64,000 nt of DNA from Hoeflea sp. (GTDB lineage Bacteria; Pseudomonadota; Alphaproteobacteria; Rhizobiales; Rhizobiaceae): contig JAHRFE010000028.1 in assembly GCA_019084245.1 (NCBI GenBank), positions 248,001 to 312,000 on the forward strand, written 5' to 3'. Positions 7,211-16,418 of the stretch are shown piece by piece. Position 1 is the stretch's first letter; every line of letters starts with the position of its first letter. The notes under the pieces are model-generated. The model made no database searches. It saw nothing but the letters and a program-made list of their open reading frames with translations, and had not been told where the DNA came from. The translations under genes were made by a program, and so were the position numbers.

Positions 7211-8272
7211 TCAATCGGTTTCCAGGCTGCGAATTGCGCGGACAATGAAGGCCACGGTTACCGGTCTCTGAAAATTGCGAATATACGGTGATGTGTCGAA
7301 GGTCACCTCGGCTATCGTCTGAGCATCCTGATCGGTTCCGCCGAAATCGGACAAACGCCGCGGCAGGCTCAAATTTGCAAGCAGACGCGCAAAATCGTCT
7401 CGTTCCGCCTCGGCATCCGGGGTCATTGCCAGTTGCACCAGCGTTCCAAATGCCACCTGCTCGCGATGAAGGTAAGACTGCATGGCTGGGATTACGGAAA
7501 ACCCGCGGGTCAGAGAGTGGGCAATCGAGAGCCCGCCATTCTCGAACGCAAGACCGCTTAGCAACACCGCGGCCTCGATAACCGATTCGACTTCGGGACT
7601 GATCCGGTGCGTCCGCACATCATTGGCGGCTGCGACGGCATCACGGCGCAGGATCTTGTCACAATGCGAAGCAATCGCCCGCAGGCACTCGGTTTGCGCT
7701 CCGCCATAAAAATTCCTGGCGTCGGCATTCACGCACTCGGTCGCCTCGTATTTCTTTGACAGCGCGTCGCCGATACCGGCCAGGAAGAACCGAACCGGCG
7801 CTTCGACGATCAGCTTGCTGTCGACCAGAACGACGTCCGGGTTGGTCGACATGAGCCGAACTTCGGAAAGTGCGTGATCTTCCTTGTAGATGACAGAGAG
7901 CCGAGAGGTGGGGCTGTCATTGGAGGCAATGGTCGGCACTATCACGATACGGCCGCCGCGCTTGATACGGACACCCTTGGCAGTGTCGATTGCCTTGCCA
8001 CCCCCCATGCCGACAATGACATCCGCATTGTGGCTTTCGGCGATCTCGGACATCCGGTCGATTTCTGCAGATGTGCACTCGCCGCCAAAGGCGGCAATTG
8101 CCGCGGAAGGCCCGAGCAATTCGGTGAGTCGCGGGCCATATCTTTGTGCGACGAACGGATCGACGACCAGAAACGCCCTGGCCCCCAGACCGGACAGAAG
8201 ATCCGGCAATCGCTCCAGGGCATCCGGCCCCTGGATATAGAGATGCGGAGCGCCGAAGATACGTGTCGTCAT
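7211..8272 (-). CDS. Iron/zinc-dependent alcohol dehydrogenase, glycerol-dehydrogenase type
   Basis: A 353-residue group III metal-dependent dehydrogenase. The NAD-binding loop GMGGGKAID is at 88-96, and the metal ligands expected from glycerol dehydrogenase GldA are present: Asp169 in AGIGDALSKKYEA, His252 in SIAHSLTRG and His269 in YLHREQVAFG. It should oxidise a polyol or hydroxyacid, or reduce the matching ketone, using NAD. It is the last gene of the LacI-controlled cluster and overlaps the SDR stop by four bases. The substrate may be a glycerol-like or C4-C5 polyol, in keeping with a kinase and two other oxidoreductases in the operon. Confidence 0.9.
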   Translation of the reverse strand: MTTRIFGAPHLYIQGPDALERLPDLLSGLGARAFLVVDPFVAQRYGPRLTELLGPSAAIAAFGGECTSAEIDRMSEIAESHNADVIVGMGGGKAIDTAKGVRIKRGGRIVIVPTIASNDSPTSRLSVIYKEDHALSEVRLMSTNPDVVLVDSKLIVEAPVRFFLAGIGDALSKKYEATECVNADARNFYGGAQTECLRAIASHCDKILRRDAVAAANDVRTHRISPEVESVIEAAVLLSGLAFENGGLSIAHSLTRGFSVIPAMQSYLHREQVAFGTLVQLAMTPDAEAERDDFARLLANLSLPRRLSDFGGTDQDAQTIAEVTFDTSPYIRNFQRPVTVAFIVRAIRSLETD

Positions 8273-9057
8273 GATGCAGTCCCGTCCTGGTCCCAGTAAA
8301 AATCGCGTTTGCCGCCGTCAATGCAGATCAGCGCGCCATTGATGAAATCGGCAGGCCGGCCACACAGATAGGCCACCAATGCACCGACCTCGGCAGGCTT
8401 GCAGAAACGGCCGATCGGGTTCTGGCTGGTAATGACATGGCGCTGGTGGTCAGAGAACCCGGATATCAGATCGGTTTCAACATAGCCTGGCGCGATCGCG
8501 TTGACGGTGACACCGCGCGGGCCCTGCTCTTTGGCGCTGGTCCGCGTGAACCCTGCAATCCCGGCTTTGGCCGCAGCATAGTGCGCCACCCCTGGACGGC
8601 CTCCCCCGGTGAAGTTCATCGAGGAAATATTGATGATCCGTCCATAGCCCGCCTGCCCCAGATGCGGCAGTGCTGCGCGTGTGCACAGAAACGTCGCGGT
8701 CAGATGACTGTCGATGATGATGCGCCAGCTTTCGTCGCTGATGTCCTCTACCCGATGACCGAGATGACGGCCGCCAGCCCCGGCATTGTTGATGAGGATA
8801 TCAAGCTGCTCGAAAGCCTCGGCGGCGGCGCCGACCACGGTTTGGGCACTCTCCGGCTTTGACACATCACCGGGAACAGCTACGGCTTCAAACCCTTCCT
8901 TGCGAAGCAGTTTGACCGCATCGTTCGCGCGATCTGGATCCAGATCGTTGATCACCAGTCGAACACCTTCACAGGCCAGGGCCCGCGCCTGAGCCATGCC
9001 CAGACCTCCGGCACCCCCGGTGATCAGTGCAACGCGGCCATCAATCTGCAGGTCCAT
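8269..9057 (-). CDS. SDR-family NAD(P)-dependent oxidoreductase
   Basis: A 262-residue classical short-chain dehydrogenase. The cofactor motif TGGAGGLG lies at 13-20, NNAGAGG at 90-96, the catalytic serine in INISSMNF (145/146) and the Tyr160-x3-Lys164 pair in YAAAKAG. An acidic residue after the second strand (INDLD) favours NAD over NADP. It sits between the ABC permease genes and the glycerol-dehydrogenase-like gene in the same operon, so it probably oxidises the imported polyol or sugar acid or an intermediate of it. Confidence 0.9.
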   Translation of the reverse strand: MDLQIDGRVALITGGAGGLGMAQARALACEGVRLVINDLDPDRANDAVKLLRKEGFEAVAVPGDVSKPESAQTVVGAAAEAFEQLDILINNAGAGGRHLGHRVEDISDESWRIIIDSHLTATFLCTRAALPHLGQAGYGRIINISSMNFTGGGRPGVAHYAAAKAGIAGFTRTSAKEQGPRGVTVNAIAPGYVETDLISGFSDHQRHVITSQNPIGRFCKPAEVGALVAYLCGRPADFINGALICIDGGKRDFYWDQDGTAS

Positions 9058-9061
9058 CAGA

Positions 9062-9889
9062 CTATCCCTTCACCGCACCGGCACTCATGCCCTGGATGAA
9101 ATACTGCGACAGCAGTGCAAAGGCGCCAAACAGCGGCAGCGCGATCAGTGTCGATCCGGCCATGATCTCGCCCCAGCGCAGATCGAACGAGCCGATCATC
9201 GAAGCGAGACCTACCGGCACGGTCTTGTTGGCATCCGAGCCGATCATGATCAGCGCGAAGGTGTAATCGGTCCATGACAGCAGGAACGAGAAGATTGCGA
9301 CGGTGAGCAGACCGGGAAGAGACAGCGGCAGAACCACACGCAGGAATGCGCCGAGCCGGGTGCAGCCATCCACCATCGCCGCTTCCTCAAGTTCAAACGG
9401 CATGTTCTTGAAAAACCCCCAGAGAAACCAGACGCCGAGCGGCAAGGTCATCGTCAAGTGCGCCGCCACCAGGCTGGTCAAGGTGTCGCCAAGGCCGATC
9501 CTGGTGAAAAACGTGTACATCGGGATGGCGATCAGCAGCGGTGGGAACATGTAAGCGTAAAGCATCGACGCCACGATCACCTTCTTGCCGCGGATACGCT
9601 GCCGGGTGACGGCATAGGCGATGATCACCGAGAAGACCATGGTCACCACCACGGTGATCAATGCCACCGTCAGGCTGTTGATGAATTGCGCCGGATAGTC
9701 GGTCAACTCGAGCAGGTTGCTGTAGTACTCACCGGTGAACGGGCCGGGCCAGAGCGAACTGCTGGAGAACATCTCCTGCGGCGCGCGCGTCGAGGAAACG
9801 ATCATCCAGTAGACAGGAAAGGCTGAATAGATCGCGATGACGATCGCGGTCAGATAGAGCGCCAGACGGCCAAAGAGCGCACGGGTCAT
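9062..9889 (-). CDS. Carbohydrate ABC transporter permease (MalG/UgpE type)
   Basis: A 275-residue membrane protein with six predicted helices. It begins with a helix (LYLTAIVIAIYSAFPVYWMIV), and carries the EAA loop ELEEAAMVDGCTRLGAFLRVVLPLSLPG near residue 190, which docks on the ATPase. It forms the inner-membrane channel together with the MalF-type permease encoded just upstream, whose stop overlaps its ATG as ATGA. The family imports sugars, polyols and glycerol-phosphate compounds; the specific ligand is set by the binding protein. Confidence 0.92.
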   Translation of the reverse strand: MTRALFGRLALYLTAIVIAIYSAFPVYWMIVSSTRAPQEMFSSSSLWPGPFTGEYYSNLLELTDYPAQFINSLTVALITVVVTMVFSVIIAYAVTRQRIRGKKVIVASMLYAYMFPPLLIAIPMYTFFTRIGLGDTLTSLVAAHLTMTLPLGVWFLWGFFKNMPFELEEAAMVDGCTRLGAFLRVVLPLSLPGLLTVAIFSFLLSWTDYTFALIMIGSDANKTVPVGLASMIGSFDLRWGEIMAGSTLIALPLFGAFALLSQYFIQGMSAGAVKG

Positions 9890-10752
9890 GATTCTTCCTC
9901 GTCGAGTGGAAAGATGCGGAAGTAGATGAAGACGGAGATCGCCAGGAACAGGAACGAGAGCGTTGCAATGGTAGCGCCGCCGCCGATATCGAACTTGGTG
10001 AAGGCGGTGGTGTAGGAGAGGATTGCCAGATGCTCGGTGCTGCCCACGGGGCCACCGCCGGTCAACAGCCAGATCACGTCGAACTTGTTGAAGGTCCAGA
10101 CGGCCCGCAACAGCACGACCACGGTCAGAACAGGTTTCAGCATGGGCAATGTGATGTGATAGAAACGCTGGATGGCGTTGGTCCCGTCCACCTTTGCCGC
10201 TTCATAGAGCGAGGTCGGCACCGTTTGCAGTCCGGCAAGAAAGGCCGTGGTCACAAATGGCGTCCAGAGCCAGACGGACACCATCACACTCGACGCCATA
10301 GCCGCCTGCGGGCTTTCAAACCAGTGGATCGGTGGCAAGCCAAGTGCCGCTATGGCCTTGGTCAGGATCCCGATCGACCCGTCCACCATCCACTTGAATG
10401 TCAGTACGATCACAACCGTCGGCAGGAGATAGGGCAGGATGGACAGGCCGCGTACCAGATTGCGCCCCGGAAACGCCTGGTTGAGCACCAGCGCCATTCC
10501 GATACCGAGAACCACCTGCAGGACAATCGTTGAAATCGAGTAGACAAGCCCGTTGCCGAGCGCATTCCAGAACGCGCCGGTTGAGAGAATGCGGGCGTAG
10601 TTTGCCAGTCCGATCCATTCCGGATCGGCGACAAAGCTGTCCATCGTGTAGAAGCTGAGACTGATTGCATAGACCACCGGTGCAGCGATAAGCGCCAGTG
10701 TGACCAGGAGCCCAATGATCAGAAATAACGTGAATGTGGCTTTGGAACTCAT
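9886..10752 (-). CDS. Carbohydrate ABC transporter permease (MalF/UgpA type)
   Basis: A 288-residue permease with six helices. The EAA loop reads SLYEAAKVDGTNAIQRFYHITLPML, and the N-terminal helix TLFLIIGLLVTLALIAAPVVYAISLSF follows a short cytoplasmic leader. I chose the ATG at 10752 because GGCAGGA lies about 7 nt upstream; a longer frame to 10788 has no such site and would add 12 atypical residues. It pairs with the MalG-type subunit downstream. Confidence 0.9.
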   Translation of the reverse strand: MSSKATFTLFLIIGLLVTLALIAAPVVYAISLSFYTMDSFVADPEWIGLANYARILSTGAFWNALGNGLVYSISTIVLQVVLGIGMALVLNQAFPGRNLVRGLSILPYLLPTVVIVLTFKWMVDGSIGILTKAIAALGLPPIHWFESPQAAMASSVMVSVWLWTPFVTTAFLAGLQTVPTSLYEAAKVDGTNAIQRFYHITLPMLKPVLTVVVLLRAVWTFNKFDVIWLLTGGGPVGSTEHLAILSYTTAFTKFDIGGGATIATLSFLFLAISVFIYFRIFPLDEEES

Positions 10753-10820
10753 TGATGCATCCTGCCAAGAACGAGGGCACTGGAGCAAATATCGCTCCAG
10801 TGCTTGGGGTCACGTGCCGA

Positions 10821-12146
10821 TCAGGCGATCGCGTCGCGCATTTTCTGGGCGCCGATTTCCAGGGCGGCGTCAGACGAGGTGCCGAGCAGACATTTCTGCT
10901 GCAGCATCTCCGACAGGGCAAAGGATTCGAACACCTTGCCCGGACGCAGATCCGGAGCAGGCCCCTGCGTGTCGATCGCAGTGATCGTCATGTCGGGATC
11001 GGTGAGGAAGCCCTTCATCGAATCGATCAGACCTGCATGCTTCTCGATCAACGGATGAGCCTTCCAGCGCTGATCCTCATAGATATCGAGCCGTGCAGGC
11101 TGGAAGTGCAGCGGTGCGGTGTGCAGGAAGTTGATGAGCTGGTTTTCCGTGAACCATTCCATGAACTTCATGGATTCCTCGGCTGCGTCGGTGTTGAGCA
11201 CCACCCAACCGTCATAGCCGTGGTTGACCGCTTTGCCGCTGCCGGCTGAATCCATGTAGGGGAAGATCCCGAACTTGTCGGCAAGGTCAGGCGAGTTGCG
11301 CTCGATGGTCTCCACCAGACGGCCTGCATAGGCGGAATGAGCCACTGAGCCGGACGTGAAGCCGGTCAGCATCTCGTTGTAGGAAGCCTGGCTCGTGCCG
11401 CTCGGCATGGTCTTGTAGAGATCGCCGAAGAAATCCAGATAGGCCTTGGTCTTCGGCGCATTCTCGGCGCTGTCGATGATGATGTTCCACTGATCGTCAA
11501 AGACCTCGACACCCTCAGCCCAGAGGAAGCCCGGCGACAGCCAGTTGGTGGCGCCGTTTGAAGCAATTGGGAAGATCGATCCCGACATGTTGTCCTTGGT
11601 CAGTGCCTGGGCGTTGGCAAGGAAGGTCGCCTGATCCTTCGGCACTTCAAGCCCATTCTGCTCGTAGAGGTCCTTGCGGTAATAGATCCAGGCGAGATTG
11701 TAGTCGTATGGGTACCAGTAGGTCTTTCCATCCATCGGGAAGAGGATGTTCTTGCCCCATTCATGCTTGCTGGTCAGCGGCGTCATGTCGACCAGATGAC
11801 CTTCATTGGCAAGCAGAAGAACATGGCCGACAAAGGCAACCGTGGCAATGTCGTATGGGCTCCCGCTGCGCAGTGATGTGGTGACCTTGGTGAACACGTC
11901 ACCCAAGGGCACAGAATCGATCACCACTTCAACGCCGGTCTGGCGCTCATATTCCGCGGCGGCAACCTTCAGCGCACGAATGCTGTCCATCGAAGTTTCC
12001 GCATTGAGAAAGCGGATCTGCTTGCGGCTTTGGCCGAAGACGGCAGGCGTCGACAGACCGGTAGCCGCGAAGGCAGCTCCGGCTGCCCCGGCTGTTTTCA
12101 GGATCGTCCTGCGGCTCACGCCGGCATGGTTTTTCGGATTGCTCAT
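10821..12146 (-). CDS. Sugar ABC transporter substrate-binding protein with Tat signal
   Basis: A 441-residue family 1 extracellular solute-binding protein. The N-terminus SRRTILKTAGAAGAAFAATGL is a twin-arginine signal, which implies export in folded form to the periplasm. The mature part has the MalE-like pattern: IRFLNAETSMDSIRALKVAAAEYERQTGVEV, then DIATVAFVGHVLLLANEGHLVDMTPL, and several Trp/Tyr residues (TYWYPYDYNLAWIYYR) that could stack on a sugar ring. It is the ligand-recognition part of the importer and lies between the permease and ATPase genes. Confidence 0.92.
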   Translation of the reverse strand: MSNPKNHAGVSRRTILKTAGAAGAAFAATGLSTPAVFGQSRKQIRFLNAETSMDSIRALKVAAAEYERQTGVEVVIDSVPLGDVFTKVTTSLRSGSPYDIATVAFVGHVLLLANEGHLVDMTPLTSKHEWGKNILFPMDGKTYWYPYDYNLAWIYYRKDLYEQNGLEVPKDQATFLANAQALTKDNMSGSIFPIASNGATNWLSPGFLWAEGVEVFDDQWNIIIDSAENAPKTKAYLDFFGDLYKTMPSGTSQASYNEMLTGFTSGSVAHSAYAGRLVETIERNSPDLADKFGIFPYMDSAGSGKAVNHGYDGWVVLNTDAAEESMKFMEWFTENQLINFLHTAPLHFQPARLDIYEDQRWKAHPLIEKHAGLIDSMKGFLTDPDMTITAIDTQGPAPDLRPGKVFESFALSEMLQQKCLLGTSSDAALEIGAQKMRDAIA

Positions 12147-12190
12147 CGTAGTCTCCTCCCAGGTTTCCTATCGTCCGATAGGTGGTGCGA

Positions 12191-13258
12191 TTAATGCTCG
12201 GTAGAAATGCGATTTCCTGTTTCCGTGTTGAAGAAATGCAGGCGATTTGCCGGGAACCGAAGCGAAAAGCCTGAGCCCCTGTGCACGTCATCCCGCCGGG
12301 TCGTCATTACCCGTAGTCTCACGCCCTGCGCGGTGCCCGCGCAGAGTGTTTGTGCGCCGAGTTGCTCGATGATGTCGGCGGTGAAGGCTATGTCGCTGGC
12401 AGTGTCATCGATCTCGATGTGTTCTGGCCGGATACCGAGCGAGATCGCTGAATTTTCTTCCGCGGTCATGCCCTTCGGCAGATCAATGGAGAATTCGCCT
12501 GCCTCGAAACGTCCCTGAACGACCCGTCCTTCGACAAGGTTCATTTCCGGGGAGCCGATGAAGCCGGCAACAAACAGGTTGGCAGGCCGGTCGTAGACCT
12601 CAAGCGGTGCGCCGACCTGCTGGACATGGCCATCCTTCATGATCACGATCCGGTCAGCCAGCGTCATGGCCTCGACCTGATCATGGGTCACGTAAACCAT
12701 CGATGTGCCGACCTGTTTCTGCAGCCTGGCGATTTCCTCACGCATCTTCACCCGGAGCTTGGCGTCGAGGTTGGACAGCGGTTCATCAAGCAGAAAGACT
12801 TCCGGCTCGCGGACCAGCGCCCGGCCCAAGGCTACACGCTGCATCTGGCCGCCAGAGAGCTGGCGGGGCTTGCGGTCGAGCAACTCGTTCAGCCCCAGAA
12901 CACTCGACGCCTCACCGACGCGCTTTTCTATCTCGGCCCGGTCCATCTTGTGCATGCGCAAACCGAAGGCGAGGTTTTCGCGGATGGTCTTGTGCGGGTA
13001 GAGGGCGTAATTCTGGAAGACCATCGCGATGTTGCGATCCTTGGGTTCCAGCGCAGTGACGTCGCGGTCACCAATATGCAGGGTTCCGCTGGTGATGGTC
13101 TCCAGCCCGGCAATCATCCGAAGGGTAGTGGATTTACCGCATCCAGACGGGCCGAGGAACACAACCAGTTCGCCATCGTCAATGACAAGATCGACACCGT
13201 GGACGGCGATCACCGCCCCATAGGCTTTGCGCACGGCGGAGAGTTTGACTTGCGCCAT
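12191..13258 (-). CDS. ABC transporter ATP-binding protein (UgpC/MalK type)
   Basis: A 355-residue CUT1 ATPase. Walker A is GPSGCGKST, the Q-loop lies in [10 protein letters not shown], the signature is [15 protein letters not shown] and Walker B is [15 protein letters not shown], followed by the H-loop THDQVEA. The C-terminal 120 residues form the TOBE/MalK regulatory domain ([22 protein letters not shown]). It energises the importer encoded next to it. Only 3 bp separate it from the kinase gene upstream. Annotators often name this family ugpC, but glycerol-3-phosphate specificity does not follow. Confidence 0.93.
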   Translation of the reverse strand: MAQVKLSAVRKAYGAVIAVHGVDLVIDDGELVVFLGPSGCGKSTTLRMIAGLETITSGTLHIGDRDVTALEPKDRNIAMVFQNYALYPHKTIRENLAFGLRMHKMDRAEIEKRVGEASSVLGLNELLDRKPRQLSGGQMQRVALGRALVREPEVFLLDEPLSNLDAKLRVKMREEIARLQKQVGTSMVYVTHDQVEAMTLADRIVIMKDGHVQQVGAPLEVYDRPANLFVAGFIGSPEMNLVEGRVVQGRFEAGEFSIDLPKGMTAEENSAISLGIRPEHIEIDDTASDIAFTADIIEQLGAQTLCAGTAQGVRLRVMTTRRDDVHRGSGFSLRFPANRLHFFNTETGNRISTEH

Positions 13259-13261
13259 GGT

Positions 13262-14803
13262 TCAATCCTTTTTCATCGGGGAGATGCCGCGGTTGCTCTG
13301 CAGCCGGGCAATGCGGTGATGGATAGGCGACAAGGCCTTCTGTATATCGACATAGATTGCGTGCGCCTCGGTATAGAAGGCTGCATTCCCGGGATTTGGC
13401 GCAATCCGTCGCGAGACCCGGATGGCAGCCTTTGCCGCGGCAGCTTCGTCCGCGAAGGTGCCGACGCCGACGCCGGCGAGAAGCGCCGCGCCAAACGAGG
13501 CGTCGCCATTGCCCGGCAGCTCCACATCGACACCGAGCACATCGGCAACGATCTGGCACCAGAGCGGACTTTTCGTGCCCCCGCCAATCAGCCGGGCGGT
13601 GGAAAATTCCAGTCCCTGGGCAGCCAGGGCTTCGCGGCAATCACGCAGCGAGAAGGCCACGCCTTCGTACAGCGCGCGGACGAAATGGCCGGGGCCGTGC
13701 TGAAAGCCGATACCGGCGAACTCCGCCCGCAACAGCGGATCCCAATGCGGGCTTCGCTCGCCGTTCAGGTAGGGGTGAAAGAACAATCCTTCCGAGCCCA
13801 CAGGAACCGCAGAGGCGAGCGCTTCCATTCGGTCGAATGCTGCCGATCCGTCCGCTTCGCCGTTCATGAAGAACGTGTCGCGAAGCCACTTGTGGGCGGA
13901 AGCGCAAGAGTTTGTCGCCGCGATCACGTAGTAGTGGTCCGGCATGACATGCGGATAATTGATCACCGTGTTGCTGGCATGCAGATCAGGCGACAGCACA
14001 CTGACGGTCGCAGCGGTGGCAAGCTTGATCACACCCAGCCCGGGCTCGGTCAGTCCGGCACCATAGGTTTCCACAGCCGTGTCCGACGCGCCGACAATAA
14101 CCGGCGTGCCTGCCGCCAGTCCCGTCTCCTGGGCGGCTTGCGCGCTGACCGTTCCAGCTCTGGCGGTCGACGGCGAAATGGGAGGCAAGGTTTCCGGATT
14201 CCACCCGATCATGTCACAAATCTCGGTCGACCAGCTTGACCCGTCAGCCTCCGACATCAAGGTTCCGGCGGCATCAATCGGGTCGGTCATCCAGTCGCCG
14301 GTGAAGCGGCTCCGGATCCAGTCCTTGGCGAGGTACATGCGCTTGACGCGGGCAAAATTGCCGGGCTCGTTCTCTTTCAGCCAGAGCATCTGCGGAAGCG
14401 TCCAGGTCGGATTGGCGCGATTGCCTGAAATCTCGAGAATCCGGGCATCAGCGGCATCGCGCAAAGCCTGGGTCTGGGTCGATGCGCGCTGGTCATTCCA
14501 CAGGATCGCCGGACGGATGATCGCGCCATCTTCATCTTCAAGCACCTGCGTATGTGCGCCGGCGGAGACCGACAGAGCGGCAATTCGGGATGCCGGAACC
14601 CGAGCTTTTTCCAGCAACTTTGGCAGGGCGGTACAAACGGCAGCCCACCAGCTATTCGGGTCCTGCTCGCTCCAGCCGCTTTTGGGCGCAGACGTGGTTA
14701 CCGGCGCAGCAGCGTCGGCAACGAGGACTCCGGTCCCGTCTATCAGAGTCACCTTCAGCGATCCGGCACCCAGATCGATCCCGAGAAACAGGTCGTTGCT
14801 CAC
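13262..14803 (-). CDS. FGGY-family carbohydrate kinase (xylulokinase-like)
   Basis: A 513-residue sugar kinase of the actin/hexokinase fold. The N-terminal phosphate-1 motif is FLGIDLGAGSLKVTLIDGTG; the middle has GASDTAVETYGAGL; the adenosine motif is RLIGGGTKSPLWCQIVADVLG. These fit xylulokinases and related ketose or polyol kinases. It should phosphorylate the ketose produced by the dehydrogenases of this operon. I chose the GTG at 14803, which follows AAGAGAG by about 7 nt and lies 1 bp after the upstream stop; a longer frame would need a TTG at 14830 inside the upstream gene. Glycerol, xylulose and erythritol kinases are all FGGY members, so the substrate is open. Confidence 0.9.
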   Translation of the reverse strand: MSNDLFLGIDLGAGSLKVTLIDGTGVLVADAAAPVTTSAPKSGWSEQDPNSWWAAVCTALPKLLEKARVPASRIAALSVSAGAHTQVLEDEDGAIIRPAILWNDQRASTQTQALRDAADARILEISGNRANPTWTLPQMLWLKENEPGNFARVKRMYLAKDWIRSRFTGDWMTDPIDAAGTLMSEADGSSWSTEICDMIGWNPETLPPISPSTARAGTVSAQAAQETGLAAGTPVIVGASDTAVETYGAGLTEPGLGVIKLATAATVSVLSPDLHASNTVINYPHVMPDHYYVIAATNSCASAHKWLRDTFFMNGEADGSAAFDRMEALASAVPVGSEGLFFHPYLNGERSPHWDPLLRAEFAGIGFQHGPGHFVRALYEGVAFSLRDCREALAAQGLEFSTARLIGGGTKSPLWCQIVADVLGVDVELPGNGDASFGAALLAGVGVGTFADEAAAAKAAIRVSRRIAPNPGNAAFYTEAHAIYVDIQKALSPIHHRIARLQSNRGISPMKKD

Positions 14804-14804
14804 A

Positions 14805-16307
14805 TCAGCTCTCTTGACGTTTTGTTGCAAGGTTGAGCTGTCCCACGACCACCGCGCCTACCGGAGGCCGCAGTCCGAGCTTGCCCGGGTTCATCAGATT
14901 GCCCGGGTCGAGCGCATCCTTTATTTGCTGCAGCATTGGCAGGGCTCCACCAAGCTCGCGTTCGATCCAGCCGTTGCGGAAGACGCCGACACCATGGTGA
15001 TGGGCAATCGATCCGCGGTGCTCCAGTGTCAGGTCTTCAATTGCCTGCCACATCCGCGCATGCAGGGGCAACGCTTTCTCATGATCCATGGGAGGAAGCC
15101 GGATGGTCATGTACTGGCATGCACCTTCAGGATAGATATGAGACCAATGCGCGCCGAAATGGACTTCCGGGCAAATCTCCCGAACGGCCTTGCCCATAGC
15201 ATCGAACATCGCCGGCAGGGCTGACCAATTGCCTGTGATCTCGATTGTATCGTTGAAATAGCCTGCCTTCTGCCATTGCGTGGAAAACGCCACGTAACGA
15301 TTTTCACGCCAATGCTGGTAGGGCTCCTGACCGGCTTCCACCGCATCATACTTGCTGCAGATTTCCATGGCCATCTGCTGCTCGGTGGACACCATCGGTT
15401 CGCGGCCACCGAAGACATAGATGGCCAGAATTGGTCGGCTCTGGAACTCGGGCATGTTTTCAGTGCGTTCGCGGCTTTCCTGGGCATCGTAGATCCGCGC
15501 CACCAATGGCCGCAGTTCCGCCTGCATGATATCGCGCGCCGCATCCAGCGCCGCAGCCTCGCTCGGGAATGCCAGCACCACGCCGCGCTCGACCTCGGGC
15601 AGTTTCCACAGCCGCATCGTGATTTCGGTGATGATCCCCAGAGTCCCTTCGCTGCCGACAAGGATATCGCGGATTGACGGGCCGGTGGCACGCCGCGCCA
15701 CAGGTCGAATGTCAATGGCGGTGCCGTCCGGCAGAACGGCCTTAAGCCCGACGATCATGTCTTCGATCTTTCCGTAACGGCTTGAAGCCTGACCACCACC
15801 ACGGCACGCAGCCCAGCCTCCGACCGTTGAAATCTCGATCGACTGGGGCAAATGGCCGGTCGAATAGCCTTGCGCGTTGAGTTCAGCCTCGAAGACCGCG
15901 CCATTCATTCCCGCCTGAACCGTAACCATAGCGTTGCCGGGATCCATCGACACAATCTGGTCGAGCCGGCGAAGGTCAACCGTCACTTCTGCCGATACCG
16001 GAATGGCTCCACCAAGAACGCCCGAACCGTTCCCGAACGGGATCAACTGTACGCCAAGCCGCCTGGCAGTCTTGACGATCTCCTGAACCTCGGCAACAGA
16101 GCCGGGCCGCAGCACCAGGCGCGGCAGAACGCCAGCCAGCTTGCCCTGCCTCTCGCAGAAATTCGCAAAGGGCAACCGGTCATGCGCATAGGGACGCCGA
16201 CCGGCTTCATCGGCAAGCACATTCTCTGCGCCAACGATGCTTGTGAACTCGGCCTGAAGCACATTCAGTGCTGCTGGCGCCGGCGATTGGGGCTGCGAAC
16301 TCGACAT
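14805..16307 (-). CDS. FAD-binding oxidase related to alkyldihydroxyacetonephosphate synthase
   Basis: A 500-residue flavoprotein of the VAO/PCMH fold. The FAD site FGNGSGVLGGAIP lies near residue 95, and VGGWAACRGGGQASSRYGKIEDMIVGLKAV follows. Towards the C-terminus it has HWSHIYPEGACQYMTIRLP and GSIAHHHGVGVFRNGW; the HHH triplet (about 436-438) is the hallmark of the alkyl-DHAP-synthase branch, whereas glycolate or lactate oxidases have a single His in EHGIG. It starts at the ATG at 16307, preceded by AAGGAAACCTG. It is the first structural gene after an evident promoter and operator. Bacterial members of this branch are mostly uncharacterised; an oxidase of a hydroxyacid or polyol is possible, ether-bond chemistry is another. 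Confidence 0.85.
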   Translation of the reverse strand: MSSSQPQSPAPAALNVLQAEFTSIVGAENVLADEAGRRPYAHDRLPFANFCERQGKLAGVLPRLVLRPGSVAEVQEIVKTARRLGVQLIPFGNGSGVLGGAIPVSAEVTVDLRRLDQIVSMDPGNAMVTVQAGMNGAVFEAELNAQGYSTGHLPQSIEISTVGGWAACRGGGQASSRYGKIEDMIVGLKAVLPDGTAIDIRPVARRATGPSIRDILVGSEGTLGIITEITMRLWKLPEVERGVVLAFPSEAAALDAARDIMQAELRPLVARIYDAQESRERTENMPEFQSRPILAIYVFGGREPMVSTEQQMAMEICSKYDAVEAGQEPYQHWRENRYVAFSTQWQKAGYFNDTIEITGNWSALPAMFDAMGKAVREICPEVHFGAHWSHIYPEGACQYMTIRLPPMDHEKALPLHARMWQAIEDLTLEHRGSIAHHHGVGVFRNGWIERELGGALPMLQQIKDALDPGNLMNPGKLGLRPPVGAVVVGQLNLATKRQES

Positions 16308-16357
16308 CAGGTTTCCTTTTTTGGCTACAATTTTCGATAACAGTGCCCAGACGATTA

Positions 16358-16375
16358 TGAACAATCGTTTGTTCA
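16358..16375 (-). promoter_or_regulatory. Predicted LacI-family operator
   Basis: TGAACAATCGTTTGTTCA is an 18-bp palindrome with 16 of 18 positions symmetric and the central CG step expected of LacI-family operators. It lies 51 bp upstream of the FAD-oxidase start, right after the predicted -10 region, which is a repression position. The LacI-type gene ends at 16419, so this is the likely site for that regulator. Confidence 0.7.
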
Positions 16376-16376
16376 C

Positions 16377-16405
16377 ACCTACAGTCAGCGATCGTGACCT
16401 GTCAA
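16377..16405 (-). promoter_or_regulatory. Predicted sigma-70 promoter of the catabolic operon
   Basis: On the minus strand a perfect TTGACA (16405-16400) is followed after 17 bases by GTAGGT (16382-16377), a weak -10. The operator follows at once. The promoter would drive the eight genes from the FAD oxidase to the alcohol dehydrogenase. The strong -35 with a poor -10 is in keeping with tight control. Confidence 0.55.
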
Positions 16406-16418
16406 GCTGGCGATTTGA

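Noticed and set aside
12191-13258. Naming the ABC transporter ugpABCE for glycerol-3-phosphate.
   Set aside because: The ATPase is of that subfamily, but the CUT1 family shares these motifs across many sugars, and the binding protein gives no specific match by eye.
12626-14239. A 537-codon plus-strand open frame opposite the ABC ATPase and kinase genes.
   Set aside because: Composition and lack of motifs mark it as antisense to two genes with clear family signatures.
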